From the NCBI GenBank assembly GCA_050741915.1, contig JBOGEX010000171.1:1-47069 (forward strand): a stretch of 47,069 nt of DNA, written 5' to 3'. Of this stretch, positions 17,849 through 25,717 are shown in pieces (within the stretch, counting starts at the first letter, position 1; the number at the start of each line of letters is the position of its first letter). The translations under genes and the position numbers were made by a program. The notes beneath the pieces are model-generated. The model was given only the letters and a program-made list of their open reading frames with translations, was not told the DNA's origin and did no database searches. The stretch comes from JACCTH01 sp050741915. GTDB taxonomy: Bacteria > Actinomycetota > Acidimicrobiia > Spongiisociales > ZC4RG35.

Positions 17849-18730
17849 TCACCAGCCTCGCTCCGCCAGCCTCTCGTTCGCCGGGATCTTGTCGATCTCG
17901 AGCCCCGGCATGGCCTCACCGAGACCCCTCGACACCTTGGCGAGGACTTCGGGATCCGCCCAGAAGGTGGTCGCCTCGACGATGGCCCGGGCGTAACCGG
18001 GAGGATCCGAGCTCTTGAAGATCCCCGACCCGACGAACACTCCGTCGACTCCTAGCGCCATCATCAGCGCGGCGTCGGCCGGGGTGGCGATGCCACCGGC
18101 GGCGAAGTTGACTACGGGCAAGTGCCCGGTCTCGTGAACTTCGCGAACGAGATCGTACGGGGCACCGAGATCACGTGCCACCGACATCAGTTGTTCGGGC
18201 CCGAGCTGTGTTAGCCGGCCCATCTCGTTGGTAACCGTTCGCATGTGAGTGACGGCCTCGACCACATTGCCGGTTCCAGCTTCGCCCTTGGTGCGGATCA
18301 TCGCCGCGCCTTCGCCAATCCGTCGGAGGGCTTCCCCGAGATTGCGGGCGCCGCATACAAACGGGGTGGTGAAGCCCCACTTGTCGATGTGGTGCTCGTT
18401 GTCGGCCGGGGTCAGCACCTCCGACTCGTCGATGTAATCGACGTTGAGAGCTTCCAGCACCCGAGCCTCAAGGAAATGCCCTATCCGGCACTTGGCCATC
18501 ACCGGAATTGTCACCGCCGCCTGGATCTCTTCGATCTTGGTGGGATCGGCCATGCGGGCCACACCACCCATCTTGCGGATGTCGGATGGCACGCGTTCGA
18601 GAGCCATGACCGCCACCGCCCCCGCCTCTTCGGCGATCTTGGCTTGATCGGCGGTGACCACGTCCATGATCACGCCCCCCTTCAACATCTCGGCCAGACC
18701 TCTCTTAACCCGGCTCGTGCCCTTTTCCAC
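17849..18730 (-). CDS. pdxS: Pyridoxal 5'-phosphate synthase synthase subunit PdxS
   Basis: 293-aa TIM-barrel enzyme making PLP from ribose 5-phosphate, glyceraldehyde 3-phosphate and ammonia. Signatures include LKGGVIMDVVTADQAKIAEE, ALERVPSDIRKMGGVARM and FAAGGIATPADAALMM. The frame is open to 18841, overlapping the glycosyltransferase gene. The GTG at 18728-18730 is chosen because AGGAG lies seven bases upstream and the protein then begins with the family N-terminus EKGTSRVKRGLAEML. Confidence 0.95.
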   Translation of the reverse strand: MEKGTSRVKRGLAEMLKGGVIMDVVTADQAKIAEEAGAVAVMALERVPSDIRKMGGVARMADPTKIEEIQAAVTIPVMAKCRIGHFLEARVLEALNVDYIDESEVLTPADNEHHIDKWGFTTPFVCGARNLGEALRRIGEGAAMIRTKGEAGTGNVVEAVTHMRTVTNEMGRLTQLGPEQLMSVARDLGAPYDLVREVHETGHLPVVNFAAGGIATPADAALMMALGVDGVFVGSGIFKSSDPPGYARAIVEATTFWADPEVLAKVSRGLGEAMPGLEIDKIPANERLAERGW

Positions 18731-18768
18731 GACTAGCTCCTGCGTTCGAACGGTTGTCTCTATCAATG

Positions 18769-19800
18769 CTACCGGGCGGACCCATAAGTTCGGATCGCTC
18801 GTAGATATCGGTCCCGGTAGCTGGCCAGCACCCGCGACCAATCGAACTCCGCAACCCTCGCCCGCGCTCGCCTGCCCATATCCCGGGTGGCTGTGGGCGA
18901 GCGGAGAAGTTCCGTCAGGGTGGCGGCCAAAAGATCAGGGTCGCCTGGGGGAACCAAACGCGCCGTACCGGCCGTCACGGCTCGAAAGGCCCCTATATCC
19001 GAAGCCACTACGGCACAACCCGCCGCCATGCCTTCGGCTACCACCACGCCAAAGCTCTCCCCCGAGAGATTGGGAGCGACGAAGATCTCGCTCGCCTGGA
19101 GCGTGCGCACCTTTTGGTTCTCGTCGACCCGCCCGAGGTAACGGATGCCATTTCGATCCGTCCCCTCGATTCCCATCACCTGGAGCTCGGCGCTGGGAAC
19201 CATGGTCGACACGTGCGGCCAAGCCTTGGCAAGGACCTCGAAACCCTTGCGGGGATCGGGGCGACCCAGGAACGCAACTTGATTTCGGCGCCTTTGCACC
19301 CCCGATCGGTAAAGCCCGATGTCGATGCCGTTGGGGATGATCTCGATCGGTCCGAATCTCTTGGGGACGTCGGCCGCCACCGGGCTGACGGCGGTAAGGA
19401 TTCGTTTCTTCCATACGTTGGATGGCACCAGGCGATAGAGCAAAGCGGCCCACTGCGGCTTGGCGGCGTGAAACGTGACAACCGCCGGTCCCTCGATTGT
19501 GAGCGCCCCCCAGCCCACGACCGGCATGAGAGGTTCGTGAATGTGCAGCACGTCGACCCCAGCCAACGCCTCCTCCAGCCGGCCTTTTACGCAAGGGTCG
19601 ATCGAGATCGGCACTACCGAGCGATTCCCCCTGATCGAGACCGAGTCGCCCAGGTCCACACCGCCGTGGTCCCCCGCCCCAGGCCCAACTAGAACGGGCT
19701 CATCGCCCGAGGCGGCGAGGAGCCGGACAAGCTCGAGTACCTGGTGCTGAACCCCACCCGGCAGTCCGAGGTCGTAGGGACAGACGAGGCCGACCTTCAC
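18769..19800 (-). CDS. GT4 glycosyltransferase, PimA-like phosphatidylinositol mannosyltransferase
   Basis: 343-aa GT-B fold glycosyltransferase. The N-terminal VCPYDLGLPGGVQHQV and the donor-site ESFGVVVAEGMAAG (EX7E motif) match PimA-type enzymes, which add the first mannose to phosphatidylinositol on the cytoplasmic side of the membrane. Context supports this: pgsA and an acyltransferase lie just upstream, the mycobacterial PIM gene order. The start is GTG (19798-19800). Strict PimA specificity is inference; another sugar acceptor is possible. Confidence 0.85.
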   Translation of the reverse strand: MKVGLVCPYDLGLPGGVQHQVLELVRLLAASGDEPVLVGPGAGDHGGVDLGDSVSIRGNRSVVPISIDPCVKGRLEEALAGVDVLHIHEPLMPVVGWGALTIEGPAVVTFHAAKPQWAALLYRLVPSNVWKKRILTAVSPVAADVPKRFGPIEIIPNGIDIGLYRSGVQRRRNQVAFLGRPDPRKGFEVLAKAWPHVSTMVPSAELQVMGIEGTDRNGIRYLGRVDENQKVRTLQASEIFVAPNLSGESFGVVVAEGMAAGCAVVASDIGAFRAVTAGTARLVPPGDPDLLAATLTELLRSPTATRDMGRRARARVAEFDWSRVLASYRDRYLRAIRTYGSAR

Positions 19801-19822
19801 GCCCTCACCGTTGCCTTTCTGT

Positions 19823-19857
19823 GGGCTTTAACCGTCGCTACACGACGGTTAAAACCC
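19823..19857. promoter_or_regulatory. Strong hairpin upstream of the PimA-like gene
   Basis: A 15-bp stem with a single mismatch and a 5-base loop occupies the 76-bp gap between the acyltransferase and the glycosyltransferase: GGG C TTTAACCGTCG, loop CTACA, CGACGGTTAAA A CCC. No T-run follows on the minus strand. It lies 22 bases ahead of the GTG start, so it could act as an attenuator, a processing site or a leader hairpin; as a DNA palindrome it could also be an operator. Confidence 0.55.
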
Positions 19858-19876
19858 AGGGTTTCCAAAAAGGCGG

Positions 19877-20734
19877 TCATAGGTCGTGATCGGACGGCCA
19901 GTTGGGTTGAAAGAGGTGCCATTGTTCGGGGGCCCGACGAATGATTCCTTCCAGAGCCGTGGCGATGCGCTGAGTCAGGCTGGCAACGTCTCCGGTGCCG
20001 TCCACTGGCAGCTCCTCAATGTGGACTCGGTGCCCGGCGCCGTCGAAATACGTGGCGGCGGTCACCACCGGAACTCCGGTTTTCAGCGCCAATGCGGCTG
20101 GCCCGGGAGGCAACGTCGTCTCTTCGCCAAAGAATCTGACTTTCACTCCTCGGCGGGAAAGGTCGCGGTCGCAGAGCAATGCCACCGCCGCGCCCCGCTT
20201 GATTGCCTCTTCGACATGTCGCATCGATGCCCGCCCGTGCGGGATGATCGTAATTCCGTACTGCGCTCGCATATTGACGAACCAGTCGGTCAGCCGGCGA
20301 TTGGGCAGGCGTTCGGCCACCGCCGCGATCTCGATACCGGCTCGCCGCCCCGAGAGGGCGGCCGGTTCCCAATTGCCAAGATGGGGAAGCACAAGGATGA
20401 TTCCCGTTCCGGCCGCTCCCGCCCGCGCCAGATGCTCCAAACCGGTTATCGACAGCCGACGATCAATCTCGGCGACCCGTCCGGGCCTGACCCAAAACGT
20501 CTCTGCCCAATAACGTCCGTAGGAACCAAACATCGCGTTTACCGCTCGATCGAGATCGGCGTCCGGACCAAGGACGCGCGACATGTGGCGGCGCGCCATA
20601 AGGCGGCGACCGGAGGCAAACCGACCCCACAACCTTCCACTTAAGTCGCCGAGACGGCGGATGACTGCACCGGGGAGGAGCCCGACCAACCCGATCGCCA
20701 ACCGGAATAGCCCGAAACGAAAGGCTTCTGTCAC
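19877..20734 (-). CDS. Phosphatidylinositol mannoside acyltransferase-like (LpxL/HtrB family)
   Basis: About 285-aa membrane-associated acyltransferase of the LpxL/HtrB superfamily, in which actinobacterial members (PatA) acylate phosphatidylinositol mannosides. The catalytic HLGNWE motif sits in LVLPHLGNWEPAAL, followed by FFGEETTLPPGPAALA. The N-terminus has a hydrophobic anchor. The start is placed at the GTG 20732-20734 overlapping the pgsA stop as GTGA, removing 23 upstream residues that duplicate pgsA coding sequence. Function is inferred from its place between pgsA and the PimA-like gene. Confidence 0.85.
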   Translation of the reverse strand: MTEAFRFGLFRLAIGLVGLLPGAVIRRLGDLSGRLWGRFASGRRLMARRHMSRVLGPDADLDRAVNAMFGSYGRYWAETFWVRPGRVAEIDRRLSITGLEHLARAGAAGTGIILVLPHLGNWEPAALSGRRAGIEIAAVAERLPNRRLTDWFVNMRAQYGITIIPHGRASMRHVEEAIKRGAAVALLCDRDLSRRGVKVRFFGEETTLPPGPAALALKTGVPVVTAATYFDGAGHRVHIEELPVDGTGDVASLTQRIATALEGIIRRAPEQWHLFQPNWPSDHDL

Positions 20735-21300
20735 CTCAACTGGCGATAGGTGAGAAAGAAACGCCAGAAGACCGTTGCCCATGTCGCCACCACCAGGAGC
20801 CAAAGCATCGGCTCGACGAAAGAGAACACCAGGCCGAGCGTGAAGAGGATCACTCTCTCCGCCCGCCCCATCATGCCACCGCGCCCATCAAGACCCTCGG
20901 CTTCGGCTTTGGCCCGAAGGTATGGCACCAGAAGCGAACCGCCCAGTGCCAGGACGATAAGGAGGACGAGCCTGCGCTCCGAGGCGACGGCGAAGGACAA
21001 TCCAGCTAACACCGAGACTTCGGAGATGCGATCGGCGGCCGCGTCGAGTAGCGCCCCCCGGGCGGAGTCAGTTCCGGCGGCGCGCGCCACTGAGCCATCG
21101 AGTCCATCGATGATCGAACCGCCCAAAGCCACCAGCGCTCCGGAAACGATCAACCCCATACCGATCATGAACGCCCCGGTGACGCTCACGGCTAGACCGA
21201 AAATCGTCATGATTTGCGGCGTTACACCGAGCCGATTGAGAGCCCGGCCGATCGGTTGAAGGACCCATTGCAAATGGGGCCGGACCCGAAGATCGATCAC
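20731..21300 (-). CDS. pgsA: CDP-alcohol phosphatidyltransferase, probable phosphatidylinositol phosphate synthase
   Basis: 189-aa integral membrane enzyme joining CDP-diacylglycerol to an alcohol. The full family motif DG-x2-AR-x8-G-x3-D-x3-D is present (DGSVARAAGTDSARGALLDAAAD, here in two parts: DGSVAR and GALLDAAAD). Several TM helices follow. With the acyltransferase and mannosyltransferase downstream, the likely acceptor is inositol phosphate, giving the phosphatidylinositol phosphate precursor for PIM lipids. The GTG start is at 21298-21300. It faces the divergent EF-G-like gene across 95 bp, which must hold both promoters. Confidence 0.9.
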   Translation of the reverse strand: MIDLRVRPHLQWVLQPIGRALNRLGVTPQIMTIFGLAVSVTGAFMIGMGLIVSGALVALGGSIIDGLDGSVARAAGTDSARGALLDAAADRISEVSVLAGLSFAVASERRLVLLIVLALGGSLLVPYLRAKAEAEGLDGRGGMMGRAERVILFTLGLVFSFVEPMLWLLVVATWATVFWRFFLTYRQLR

Positions 21301-21395
21301 CGCGGCGAAATGTACTCATCAAAACCGCCGCGTTCGCCCAAATCCCAGTCGGGAGGCTCTCACTAAGATCGGGCACCCCGGCACCAGGAGGTCTG

Positions 21396-23450
21396 TTGGT
21401 TCCCGAGAAGATCCGCAACGTGGCTCTGGTCGGTCATGGAGGAAGCGGGAAGACCAGCCTGGCCGAGGCCCTCCTCTTTGTCACCGGCGCCACCACTCGC
21501 CAGGGTTCGATCGAAGCCGGCACCTCGGCGCTCGACTACGAACCCGAAGAGCAGGAAAGAAAGATCTCCCTCGGCCTCTCCGTGGCGAGCGTCACCTGGC
21601 AGGACCACAAGTTCAACATCATCGACACGCCCGGGTATATCGACTTTTCCGGCGATGCCCGCGCCGCTTTGCGCGCCGCCGACCTGGCGCTCTTCGTCGT
21701 CTCCGGCGTCGACGGAGTCGAGGTGCAAACCGAGATCTTGTGGCGGGCGGCCGAAGAGGAAGGCATCCCGCGGGCGATCATGATCACCAAGCTCGACCGC
21801 GAACGGGCGTCATTCACCCGGACCCTGGCCCAGTTGCGGGAGGCGTTTGGCAAGCGGGTCGCTCCGGTGCAGGTCCCGATCGGAATCGAAGCCGATCTCA
21901 AAGGAGTGGTGCGGGTGGTGTCAGGGCGCGCCTTCACCTATGGACCAGAGGACCGCAGCGGAACCCTCAGTCAGGCGACTCCACCCGAGGCCGAGGAATT
22001 GGCGGCGACGACCCGGGAAGCATTGATCGAGTCGGTGGTGGAAACCGACGATGAGCTCATGGAGAAGTTCTTCGAAGGAGAGGTCCCCGAATCGGAGGTG
22101 ATCGTCAAGACGGTCCATCAAGGAATGTTGAAGGGTGAGATCTTCCCGGTGCTGGTGGGCTCGGCCACCCGCCGCATCGGAGTCGACACCCTTTGCGAGT
22201 TTCTCTTCGACTTCGCTCCCAACCCGCTCGAGCGAATCCTCCCCCCTCTGGCCAAGGGAGAACCCATCACGCTGAGCGCCGATGGACCGGCGCTTGGATA
22301 TGTCTTCAAGACGATCAGCGATCCGTTCGTCGGACGGATCTCGCTTTTCCGTGTCTACTCAGGAGTGGTAGGGGCTGACGACGATCTTCACATCTCGGGC
22401 GGTGGTCACGCCCGCATGCACAACCTCTTCTATCTCATGGGTAAAGAACACATCGACACGAAAGAGATTTCGTGCGGGGAGATCGGAGCCGTCGCCAAGG
22501 TCGAGGCGCTCCATGCGGGATCGACCATCCACAGCCCGGGACTCGAGCTCGAGCTCCACCCGGTGGTCTTTCCCAACCCGGTCACCGAGCTCGCCATCAC
22601 CCCCAAGAGCCAGCACGACGAGGAGAAGCTTTCGACTGCCCTCCATCGCATCGTCGAGGAAGACCCCACGCTGCGGGTGGATCGGAAACCCGAAACGGGC
22701 GAGACCGTGCTGGCGGGCCTCGGCGACGTTCACCTCGATGTGACGCTGGCTCGGATCCACCGCAAGTTCGGAGTCGACGTGGACACAACCTTGCCGCGGG
22801 TTCCATATCGGGAAACCATCACCTCGAGCGCGGACGCCGAAGGCAAGCACAAAAAGCAAACGGGCGGCCGCGGACAATTCGGTGTGGCATTCGTCAAGTT
22901 CAGCCCGCTCCCCCGCGGTTCGGGATACGAGTTCATCGACGCCATCAAAGGTGGATCGATTCCCCGCCAATTCATCCCCGCCGTCAACAAAGGCATCCAG
23001 GAAGCGCTCGAGCGTGGCATTCTCGCTGGCTATCCGGTGGTTGATGTCGCCGCCGAGGTGTTCGACGGCAAGTACCACAACGTCGATTCCGACGAGCTGT
23101 CCTTTCGCATGGCGGGGATTCATGCTTTCCGAGCTGCGGCCCCCGACCTAAAACCGGTCCTGCTGGAACCGATCATGCATTTATCGATTCGGGTGCCCGA
23201 CGACCACACCGGTGATGTGATGGGAGATATCAATAGCAAGCGCGGACGAGTTCTCGGCATCGACTCCGACGGCAACAGCCGGGTCATCGAGACAGAGGTT
23301 CCGATGGTCGAGATTCAGCGGTATGCCGCCGATCTGCGCTCGATGACCAGTGGCCGCGGCACCTTCGAGGTGCGCTTCGACCACTACGCCGAGGTGCCCC
23401 ACCAAGAAGCCCAGAAGGTCATTGCGGCCAACGCCAAGGCCGAGCACTGA
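21396..23450 (+). CDS. Elongation factor G-like GTPase (EF-G2/FusA2 type)
   Basis: 684-aa translational GTPase paralogue of EF-G. G1 is GHGGSGKTSLAEAL, G3 is DTPGYIDFSGDA, and G4 is TKLDRE in place of canonical NKxD. Domains II-V follow, with the domain IV GGRGQFGVAFVKF stretch and a domain V ending in a TSGRGTFEVRFDHY motif. It resembles the actinobacterial EF-G-like proteins rather than the housekeeping fusA next to rpsL. The start is TTG at 21396, preceded by a strong AGGAGG (21386-21391). Its role in translation or ribosome recycling is not settled for this subfamily. Confidence 0.9.
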   Translation: MVPEKIRNVALVGHGGSGKTSLAEALLFVTGATTRQGSIEAGTSALDYEPEEQERKISLGLSVASVTWQDHKFNIIDTPGYIDFSGDARAALRAADLALFVVSGVDGVEVQTEILWRAAEEEGIPRAIMITKLDRERASFTRTLAQLREAFGKRVAPVQVPIGIEADLKGVVRVVSGRAFTYGPEDRSGTLSQATPPEAEELAATTREALIESVVETDDELMEKFFEGEVPESEVIVKTVHQGMLKGEIFPVLVGSATRRIGVDTLCEFLFDFAPNPLERILPPLAKGEPITLSADGPALGYVFKTISDPFVGRISLFRVYSGVVGADDDLHISGGGHARMHNLFYLMGKEHIDTKEISCGEIGAVAKVEALHAGSTIHSPGLELELHPVVFPNPVTELAITPKSQHDEEKLSTALHRIVEEDPTLRVDRKPETGETVLAGLGDVHLDVTLARIHRKFGVDVDTTLPRVPYRETITSSADAEGKHKKQTGGRGQFGVAFVKFSPLPRGSGYEFIDAIKGGSIPRQFIPAVNKGIQEALERGILAGYPVVDVAAEVFDGKYHNVDSDELSFRMAGIHAFRAAAPDLKPVLLEPIMHLSIRVPDDHTGDVMGDINSKRGRVLGIDSDGNSRVIETEVPMVEIQRYAADLRSMTSGRGTFEVRFDHYAEVPHQEAQKVIAANAKAEH

Positions 23451-23451
23451 A

Positions 23452-24741
23452 GTGCCAGCGCGTTCGAATGGCGCCGTTCTTCGATTCGAAGACCGGGAGA
23501 TCAACCTCCCTGTAATCGAGGGGAGCGAGAACGAGCTCGGGCTCGACATCTCCTGCCTGGCGGCCGAGACCGGGCTCTTCACCCTCGACCGCGGCTTTGG
23601 GAACACCGCCGAGAGTCAGAGCAAGGTGAGCTTTATCGACGGCGAGGCAGGGATCCTCCGCTATCGCGGTTATCCGATCGAACAGCTGGCCGAACAGGCG
23701 TCCTTCCTCGAGGTCGCCTACCTGCTCCTTCATGGATCGCTCCCCAGTAAGGCCGAGTTGAGTTCGTTCGAGGATTCCGTGACGAGGCACACGCTCTTGC
23801 GTGAGGACATGAAAAAGCTCTTCGAGGCCTTCCCCCACCAAGCCCATCCGATGCAGATCCTGGCCTCAGCTACCTCGGCCCTCGCCACCTACTACCCCGA
23901 TGCCCTCGATCCCCACAATCCTCTGGCCGTCGATGTCTCCATGCACCGGCTGTTAGCCAAAGTGCCGACGATGATCGCCTGGCTCTACAAATATCGGGTT
24001 CACCAGCCCTACATCTATCCGCGCAACGATCTCGACTATGCGTCCAACTTCCTGCACATGGTCTTCGCGATTCCGGCCGAGCCTTACAAACCGGATCCAG
24101 TGGTGGCCGCGGCGCTAAATGTCCTCCTGATCCTTCACGCCGACCACGGTCAGAATTGCTCGGCGACGGCAGTGCGCCTCGTCGGCTCCGGCGACGCCAA
24201 CCTCTTCAGCTCGGTCTCGGCTGGCATCCACGCTCTTTCGGGACCGCTCCACGGTGGAGCCAATCAAGAGGTCCTGGAGATGCTCGGGGAGATGGCCGCC
24301 GCCGGTGGCGATGTCTCGAGCTTTGTGGCGCGGGCCAAGAACCGCGACGACCCTTTCCGATTGATGGGCTTCGGGCATCGGATCTACAAGAACTTTGATC
24401 CGCGGGCACAAATAATCAAACAGGCGGCCACCGACGTGCTGGCCAAGCTGGGAATCGACGATCCTTTGCTTGAGATCGCCCAGGAACTCGAAGCGACGGC
24501 GCTCTCGGACGACTATTTCATCGAACGAAAGCTCTATCCCAATATCGACTTCTATTCAGGGATCATTTACCGAGCGCTCGGTTTCCCGACTGACATGTTC
24601 ACCGTCCTCTTCGCCCTGGGGCGGCTGCCTGGCTGGATGGCGCAGTGGAAGGAGCTAAAGGAGGATCCGAAAACCCGGATCTACCGGCCCCAACAGGTTT
24701 ACAGCGGTGAAACCGAACGGGACTACATAGCGCGGGTCTAA
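23452..24741 (+). CDS. gltA: Citrate synthase
   Basis: 429-aa type I-like citrate synthase condensing acetyl-CoA and oxaloacetate. The conserved catalytic regions are present: LHADHGQNCSATAVRLVGS, GPLHGGANQEVLEML, GFGHRIYKNFDPRA, and a C-terminal DFYSGIIYRALGFP segment containing the catalytic Asp region. The frame is open from 23350, but the GTG at 23452, one base after the EF-G-like stop, gives the family-length protein. The two genes form a plus-strand operon. The end overlaps the convergent downstream gene by 3 bp. Confidence 0.95.
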   Translation: MPARSNGAVLRFEDREINLPVIEGSENELGLDISCLAAETGLFTLDRGFGNTAESQSKVSFIDGEAGILRYRGYPIEQLAEQASFLEVAYLLLHGSLPSKAELSSFEDSVTRHTLLREDMKKLFEAFPHQAHPMQILASATSALATYYPDALDPHNPLAVDVSMHRLLAKVPTMIAWLYKYRVHQPYIYPRNDLDYASNFLHMVFAIPAEPYKPDPVVAAALNVLLILHADHGQNCSATAVRLVGSGDANLFSSVSAGIHALSGPLHGGANQEVLEMLGEMAAAGGDVSSFVARAKNRDDPFRLMGFGHRIYKNFDPRAQIIKQAATDVLAKLGIDDPLLEIAQELEATALSDDYFIERKLYPNIDFYSGIIYRALGFPTDMFTVLFALGRLPGWMAQWKELKEDPKTRIYRPQQVYSGETERDYIARV

Positions 24742-25214
24742 CGCTCGCACCCCGCCTGGAGAGCGGCGGCATCAATGTGGGTGGCGAGGTGGCGAATCCC
24801 GATTTCGTTCACAACGATGACGTCGCTTCCTATCTCCTCCCCCCATACCCCGGCCCGGTCCAACTGGTCAACTAGGTACTGCACCTCTCCTCCGAAGATT
24901 GTGACGAACCCGTTGACCGTTTCCTGCATGTATTGAGAGGTTTCGGTGATGTACTCCTCCCAGGCGGCTTCCCGCTCGCCTTCGGCCACGCCGGCCAGAG
25001 GATGCCCTGTCACAGTTGGGTCCGACTCCGCTCGCTCTTCCAGGTAAGCAGTTATCTCAGAGGCGGCGGCAAAGGCGCGGTCGCATGTCGTTTCCGTGTC
25101 GATCGGCACCGGCTCGGGTTCAGGTTCCTCACGCATCACGAGATAGGTCACGCCGGCTCCCAGCAGAGCCGCGATCACCAAAGCTGCCCCTTGCCCCAGC
25201 CGCCCCGAAAGCAT
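24738..25214 (-). CDS. Membrane-anchored hypothetical protein
   Basis: 158-aa protein not recognised as a named family. Residues 10-27 form a single hydrophobic helix followed by a short acidic Glu/Pro linker, then an exported alpha-helical domain with two Cys residues (near 44 and the penultimate part of the C-terminus) that could form a disulfide. It is downstream of thrS and another small membrane protein, probably in the same transcript. Its TAG stop overlaps the citrate synthase TAA stop (CTAA at 24738-24741). Confidence 0.7.
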   Translation of the reverse strand: MLSGRLGQGAALVIAALLGAGVTYLVMREEPEPEPVPIDTETTCDRAFAAASEITAYLEERAESDPTVTGHPLAGVAEGEREAAWEEYITETSQYMQETVNGFVTIFGGEVQYLVDQLDRAGVWGEEIGSDVIVVNEIGIRHLATHIDAAALQAGCER

Positions 25215-25240
25215 TAAGTCATGCTACGAATCGGTTCCAC

Positions 25241-25717
25241 CTATTCAATAGGCTCCGCAAACGTTTCCGTATACGTTTCGCCAACGACTTCTCCGCTGAC
25301 TCCGTCGACGATCACCAATGCCCTCGCCAGCGGAGGCTCGGAGGCGTCATACATCACCACGTGCCAGCGCGGTCGCGAGCGAGGTCCGGAGAAGATGACG
25401 GCGGCCGAGGCGTGCCCGATCGGGAAGGGTGCGCTTGGGGACGCGATTGCGAGCGCCTCTTCCGGTTGGAGGTTAAGGGCCCAAGCTGCCACCCAATGCC
25501 ACGCCGCCAGCACCAACAGCAGCGCGGCGGCTGCCGCCCCCATCGTTCGACTTGGGCTCACAACTAACACCAGCACGCCTGTGACGAGATAAATCACTGC
25601 CGCGGTGCGGCGGCGCCGGGGGGAAGGAAATCGATAGGGACCGACGGCTGCCGAGTCGAGATCGGGGGGAACCCGGGCGGGCTCGGCGACATCGGCCGGG
25701 ATGTTGATCCCGTCCAT
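25241..25717 (-). CDS. Two-TM hypothetical protein downstream of thrS
   Basis: 158-aa protein of unknown function. Residues 38-54 and 58-80 are hydrophobic helices. The C-terminal part (about 90-158) is a soluble beta-rich domain with ALVIVDGVSGEVVGETYTETF, reminiscent of a PepSY-like fold, but that is only an impression. The ATG follows the thrS stop codon with no gap (stop 25718-25720, start 25715-25717), so it is translated from the thrS message. Confidence 0.75.
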   Translation of the reverse strand: MDGINIPADVAEPARVPPDLDSAAVGPYRFPSPRRRRTAAVIYLVTGVLVLVVSPSRTMGAAAAALLLVLAAWHWVAAWALNLQPEEALAIASPSAPFPIGHASAAVIFSGPRSRPRWHVVMYDASEPPLARALVIVDGVSGEVVGETYTETFAEPIE

